DNA of 64,000 nucleotides. Origin: Saccharum officinarum. Lineage: Eukaryota; Streptophyta; Magnoliopsida; Poales; Poaceae. Below, piece by piece: positions 59,096-64,000 of this stretch. The position numbers were made by a program, and so were the translations under genes. The notes under the pieces are model-generated. The model saw only the letters and a program-made list of their open reading frames with translations. It had not been told where the DNA came from and ran no database searches. Location: positions 11,657,356 through 11,721,355 of the forward strand of contig CM036223.1 in NCBI GenBank assembly GCA_020631735.1. Direction: 5' to 3'. Within the stretch, counting starts at the first letter, position 1. Every line of letters begins with the position of its first letter.

Positions 59096-59266
59096 AGGCA
59101 GAAGTGGGCACGACCGAAACTCTTGCGATGGCAGTGGTGGGGTATGTCCGCTGCCCCGTGTTGACGGTTCTTAAGTATCAATTTTAATCATCAAATAAAT
59201 AAAGAAAAGGGCAATGGTAAGGAATTTGAATAGTAAATGATATTCAGAGATACCACATCCAATATA

Positions 59267-59860
59267 TAAAGTGGTGCAGGTTTAAAAAAAAGCAGAGCCA
59301 GGATAAGACTAAGAGCAAGAAGGGACCATTGCCCTCCACTAAGTTCAGAAAGAGACTGCTTCCAAACTGTCCCAAATGCCACATGAACTTCAAGACCATC
59401 CAAGAAAGTGCCACCTTCTGGAGGATCAAGTTTCGCCATTGTACCAGGTAAAAGAGTACTGGATATAGATTCAAAATCCCTATAGAGATAGAATGGTAGG
59501 AGTTAGACTTCAATTTGCACACTTCAATTTGCACACTTATGAGTATAAGAGACATCTTCAACAATATATAAAGGGACACTGAATCTGCCGAGATATGTAA
59601 TGAGTCATCAAAGGATTCATACTTGTTTACTTTGAGCCACGTGACTTTCAAGGTTTCCTTCTTCTTCTCATCCAACTCCTCTATCACTTTCTTGATTTTT
59701 GCCTTGTCATTCTGCAAATGAGAAAAAAGTTTTATGTACGAGTATCAAAACTATTTTTTAGGCTATCAAGAAAACTGTACATAATAGGACATACCTCGAT
59801 GATGTTTTTCTTTGACATCAAATCATTGTACTCATCCTCTGCCTTCTCAAACATTGCCTC
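59267..59860 (-). pseudogene. SMC2 fragment in copy C
   Basis: Same three exon pieces and introns as 43047-43673 in reverse: EKAEDEYNDLMSKKNIIE, the KIKKVIEELDEKKKETLK exon, and the C-lobe piece. The ABC signature reads [10 protein letters not shown]; Trp replaces the Arg of copy B and the family, which fits a CGG to TGG change. Walker B reads PLYILDV at the end because Glu is also lost. Not functional. Confidence 0.9.
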
Positions 59861-59929
59861 AAGACTGTAGGTACGTAACAACGATTGGTGAATACATTGC
59901 ATGCTGAAACAGCATTAGTTACCCTTATT

Positions 59930-60010
59930 ATCACAATAGTTTCCTAACTTTTGAGAGATCCAAGTAGTCAACGGAGTACTTTTCCCCTCTTATCCTACTA
60001 GTTTCCTTTT
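59930..60010. repeat. Short dispersed repeat unit in copy C
   Basis: Reverse orientation of the unit AAACTAGTAGGATAAGAGGG, GGAAAAGTACTCCGTTGACT seen at 42915-42980. It separates the SMC2 fragment from the GRF gene in both copies. Confidence 0.7.
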
Positions 60011-60117
60011 TAGAGATGGTGTGGTACAAACACTCGCAGCCCACGGGCCTATTCATGGCCTGTTCATGGCCCATCGGTTATAGGTCTTTTTTTCCCCGTC
60101 GCCTCTCGGTAAGCCAT

Positions 60118-60502
60118 GGCGGCTTGGGTTTGACCTCTACCCTCTCCTCGTGCTTTTCACATCTCTATTCCCTCCGTTCAAAGGCCATCTGTGCTTTTCA
60201 TCTTCCTCGCAGAGCATCGCTTCGGAGCCTAGGGTTTGAGCGTCGTCAGTCGCTGCTCCGTCCCACATCCACCAGATCCACCCTCGTCGAGCCGCTGCCT
60301 GCGCCTTCTACATCAGCCGCCCACCGTCCAGGCTCCAGCACCAGCAGCCGGAGCTCTAGGGTCCAGCGCCGGTGGTCGGACCCATAGGCTCCCCGCGCGC
60401 CAGCCACGACTCCGACCGCAACCGGAGCTCGCCGCCCGCCGGCCTCCAGGCTCCAGTGCTGGCGCCCGGACCCCTCCAGCCGCAGCTCATCTGCTTCCTT
60501 CC
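60118..60502 (+). other. 5' exon and promoter region of the GRF gene, copy C
   Basis: GC-rich stretch ending in the donor CTTCCG/GTGAGTTGA at 60502/60503. Same as 42395-42780 in copy B. Probably noncoding. Confidence 0.45.
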
Positions 60503-61214
60503 GGTGAGTTGAATCCCCTTTCTTTGCTGCCCGGTCTGCGTGATTTCTTTGTTGCGCACTTCTTCTTCCTCTCCCTAGTTAGTGAGTTCTTGTTGCTTTG
60601 TTTTGTTAGATGGCGTCAGTGTTGCTTGTGGATGGATTTTAGGTTATGGTGGTCCACTGTAACATAACCTTTTTAAGCCACTATGAATATGACATAAGAA
60701 ACAAAAATCTGAAATTAAATGGAATTAATCTACAATAGAGTTTTAGGATTTTCGCCTTACCATTCCAATGATCCACTTCAGTGCAGGTAACATTCTATAT
60801 GTTGCTATCAGTTAGCACGCATTTGATATGTTGTGTGTGCTGTGAGCAATGAGCCCATGAGTCTATTTATATGATGTATGAACTACGTATGAAGTGAAAC
60901 TTATGTTATTGTTATTATCACTTAATGTTTTTGAATTAAGAACATGACATTCTATACATACATGTATGAAATCTTATATTTGTGCAATTAAATTTGTCTT
61001 TACCAATTTTTTTGTTTGAATCATGACATTTTTGCTTTTATAAGTCATTCATAGACTTTGCTGAATATAGATTAGATTATCCCGGGGGAAGGCATAGTAT
61101 GCAATTCGAATACTACCCACTCCAATATCTGTTAACATTTTTTGTGGCACAGTGAAATTTAGCATTTACCTATTTCGGGCAAATAGGATTACTAAGGGAC
61201 ACTATGTATATCCA

Positions 61215-61437
61215 GTTTGTTTTTTCACACTATGGTTCTTTTGTTTATGCCGGTTAGCTGAACAATATGTCTGTGCAGAAATTGTGAATTGTGAGCCACG
61301 GGCGATGGCTTCTACGAGCTCCTCCACTGCTTTCACACTATGGTTCTTTTTCTTTATGCCGATTAGCTGAACAATTTGGTTGTGCAGGAATTGTGAATTG
61401 TGAGCCGTGGGCGATGGCTTCTACGAGCTCCTCCACT
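61215..61437. repeat. Tandem duplication of GRF gene acceptor and start, copy C
   Basis: Two units each holding TTTCACACTATGGTTCTTTT, an acceptor TGTGCAG and ATGGCTTCTACGAGCTCC. Homologous to 41457-41673, so it is older than the B/C duplication. Confidence 0.85.
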
Positions 61438-61989
61438 GCTGTCTCGTCGTACAACAAGACCAAACCTCCACTGCCATTAGACAAACAGTTCAACAGTCCG
61501 ACACCAAGCTCCTGCCAGTGCTCGGACAACAAGGAGACGGTCCAGTATGTCTCATGGAAGCCTACAAACCCACTTAGAAGATTTACTGTCTGTCCTAACA
61601 TATATAAGGATTTGAAGGATGACCAACACAAACTTTACAATTGCAGCCTTTTTGAGTGGAATGACACTCCATTAACCGATTTTCAGAAGAGCATGTGGTT
61701 TCGATTGAAGGACATGGTTGGGAATTTGGAGACCTAGGTTGGGAGTTTGGAGAACTAGGTTGAGAGGTTGAAAGCAGAAGCAGCTAACAAGGATATGATT
61801 ATTGCTAAGTTGGAAGCAACAGTAGCTGAGAAGCCTAAGGAGGAGGCGAAGAAGGTGAAGAAGGTGAAGAAGGTGAAGAAAATTAGCTGCTTCCCCATTT
61901 TAGTAGTGGTTTTTTCATTGGTGGTATTTCTGATTGCTTGGTGGCTTAAGCTCAATGGCTCTCCTTGTGAGGCTGATGGGACTTGCTGA
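61414..61989 (+). pseudogene. GRF-type zinc-finger-like gene, copy C, two stop codons
   Basis: Homologue of the 191-aa gene in copy B. The finger keeps all expected Cys (CQC, FTVCP, YNCSLFEWND). Two Gln codons of the coiled-coil region have become TAG (in GNLET-stop-VGSLEN-stop-VERLK). Both changes are CAG to TAG. The basic repeat and the membrane helix (PILVVVFSLVVFLIAWW) are still readable downstream. Confidence 0.8.
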
Positions 61990-62344
61990 TGCTAATGGAC
62001 TTGGCTTTTGTGAGGCTGATGGACTTGGTGGTGGTGTTATTGTACTTGTCAGTAGTGATGCTGGTGGCTGGACTTTGTGAGGCTGATGGCTGCTATATCC
62101 TTGATGTTTCATTGTTAGTCTGTAGCACAACCTAATTTTTTTATTCACCACTGTTGCAGAAGTTGATGTCTAAAAATTTTAGTAAATAAATGACCACGCC
62201 AAACGTGCATATTTAGATCTAAAAATTTTATAGAAAACGAAACATATCTCCTATTGAAGTCTCTAAACGAATATCGTCAAAACATCATGAATTTTATTTA
62301 TTTTGAGGGTGACAAAGGCCCGAAGCAGCATGCGGGGGCGAGGC

Positions 62345-63540
62345 GAGTCGCGGTTTTATCAGCAGGTTTTAGCTCCAGTAAAACACGAGGTTTTATTGTT
62401 CGTATCAAGGTTTTTTCACCAATAAAACATAGGGTTTTATCATATTCTGGAGGGTTTTTTTACTATCGATGGCGAGGCCCGCTACCTACAATTAATAAAA
62501 CACAAGTTTTACTGGCGATGAAAGTAGTATGGAATTGTTTCCTTTCATATAAGTGCTCGTCTAATTGGGCTGCACTGATGTTGTCAGATGCTACATTTTC
62601 CGTCGACACTTAGCAACATTTTAGAAATGAAAGGGAGAAATATAGATCCCTTATAATCCAAACCCACATAAAATAGAATGCCAACCACAACCAAGATGCT
62701 ACACTATTGGCAGGACTCACCAATTCAACATGCTTTCATCTGTAACTAGTCGTCATCCTAAAAGTTTCCAGGTGTTTGGTTCAGACCATCGCTTTAATCC
62801 GTTAACAATTCAGGTCATTTAAGCAGCCCACTAACGCGCCACATGGCATCCTCTTGGCCAGGAGCTAATTTCTGCCAAGCCCTAGCCCACCTAAGCACGG
62901 CTATACCGAACAACATATCATAACCCACCACAGTGCCAAACAGAGATTATATGTCAAGAGTCAGGACAAGAGGCGGAGCCACCCATCTGGCGAGGTTGGG
63001 CGGTCGCCCTACCTCCACTCCAGCAACCGCTGCACCCAGGACCCTGATCTTCGGCAGTCTAGCGGCTCTGGCCATGTCTTCTATAAATGATGCCTTTAGT
63101 AGTTATAGAAATAAAAGAGAGAAATATAGATCCTAAAAGTTTCCAGGGGTTTGGTGACCAGAACAATACTATTTTTTATGTGCCTTCTAATACTAGAACT
63201 GAACATTGGACAGAGTTAAAAGGTCAATCAAATTATGCAACATGCACATTGGACAAGCATACAGGATGCAGCACGACATGACATTAAGTGTGGTGGACGG
63301 TGATTCTCACTGATTATGATATCATCATGCGCCTTTTTAAAAAACAACTAACAGAGTATTGGTTCTCACAGGCAATCAGGAATGTGCATTATGAAATACA
63401 GGTGTACTTATCTGACTTCTAGTTGGCACACGAACTAAAGACAACGATCCTAATAATTGGCCAATGCTAAATGGAGGTCCCTGTCACCCATAAAAGAATC
63501 TACTACGCTAACAAGTTCTCAGTCACAATCAGGGGCGAAT
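62345..63540 (+). repeat. Small-palindrome cluster and flank shared by A, B and C
   Basis: 62350-62520 carries the TAAAAC-N-GTTTTA palindromes. The rest, up to the CAGGGGCGAATCTACAGGGG phrase at 63531, matches 30300-31310 of copy A closely. No ORF here resembles a protein family. Confidence 0.75.
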
Positions 63541-64000
63541 CTACAGGGGGGGCTGGGGGGGCTCTAGCCCCCCCTACGGCTGCAGATTCCCTTAGCCCCC
63601 CTGAGGCAATGGAAAAAATTTCCACCATTGCTGTTGAGTACGAGGGGCTGAAAAATCAAGCTCTTCCGTCAGTCTAGAGGTTGAAGACGATGCCCTCGTC
63701 TCCTTTCTCACTAATAGACACTCGGGGCAAGGAAGTAACGGGCCTGTCTCTCCCCACCTCACGTCGATTGCAGCCCAAGAAGGCCCAGACGTGCGGGGGC
63801 CTGCACCTCGCGTCAGCTTTGCTGCTTCCTAGGCTAAGTATCTTATATGATAAAATAAAACATAATTGGATACATGATATTTATATAAAATTTTTGAATA
63901 AGATGAATGGTCAAAAGCGATCTTTGAAAGTGCTACAATTACATTCTTTAATGGAGTACTCCCTCCGTTCCAAAATAAGTGTCGTTCTCGCTTCCCGAGA

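Larger units (their letters stand above)
58204..64000 (+). repeat. Composite repeat unit, copy C (runs off the window)
   Basis: Matches copy B in inverted orientation from its outer end, and matches copy A directly from 62345 to the window end. All modules up to the Stowaway MITE are present; the unknown 205-aa gene would lie beyond base 64000. Unlike B, it keeps the 410 bp between the small palindromes and the hAT-like end. Confidence 0.9.

Overview
The window looks like nuclear DNA of a grass, most likely a panicoid or Andropogoneae type such as sorghum, Miscanthus or sugarcane. The evidence is plant-type spliced genes with short GT-AG introns, Stowaway, Harbinger and hAT type MITEs, LTR remnants, plant-mobile-domain and GRF-type zinc finger genes, and many captured exon fragments. 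Two runs of exactly 100 N (30008-30107 and 54303-54402) show a scaffold of three contigs. All calls come from reading the sequence by eye; no alignment or database search was run.

Left part (1-30007). A few real or recently real genes sit in transposon debris. They are a two-exon SHAQKYF-type MYB gene (14054-13246, minus, intact), a five-exon glutathionyl-hydroquinone reductase gene (23851-22016, minus, frame broken at the end of exon 3) and a GUP1/HHAT-like MBOAT acyltransferase gene with at least 12 exons (29800-25152, minus, N-terminus lost in the first gap, two apparent frameshifts). The block [reductase - LRR receptor 5' part - MBOAT 3' flank] is present in the order I (about 3.2-6.96 kb), II (about 8.9-10.5 kb) and III (22.0-25.2 kb). 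Only III keeps full genes; I and II hold decayed LRR receptor pseudogenes, and I has a reductase exon 1 fragment. A CDPK pseudogene at 2.4-2.9 kb is linked to a solo LTR with a 5-bp target duplication. A second solo LTR (16880-19196) carries a cluster of GACCGGACGCG motifs.

Middle and right part (30108-64000). This is dominated by a composite repeat unit of about 8.4 kb in three copies: A (30108-34705, plus, cut by the gap), B (44712-36330, minus, complete) and C (58204-64000, plus, running off the window). A and B form a palindrome around a 1.6-kb spacer. Read in unit order, each unit has a hairpin end, a 53-bp tandem repeat, an SMC2 (condensin) gene fragment in reverse, a short dispersed repeat, a GRF-finger/coiled-coil/membrane-anchor gene, a cluster of small palindromes, a Stowaway MITE and a two-exon gene for an unrecognised protein of about 205 aa.

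Between B and C lie further SMC2 fragments in both orientations, a MAIN-like plant-mobile-domain pseudogene (51604-49192, minus), a non-autonomous Harbinger element (52232-53294), one captured exon of a Bruno-like RNA-binding protein gene (56171-56253) and a two-exon transposon-type ORF (about 56948-57907). The overall picture is a repeat-rich, rearranged accessory region in which gene fragments have been shuffled, inverted and tandemly duplicated. Inverted SMC2 fragments and the large palindrome could give double-stranded RNA, but that is inference.
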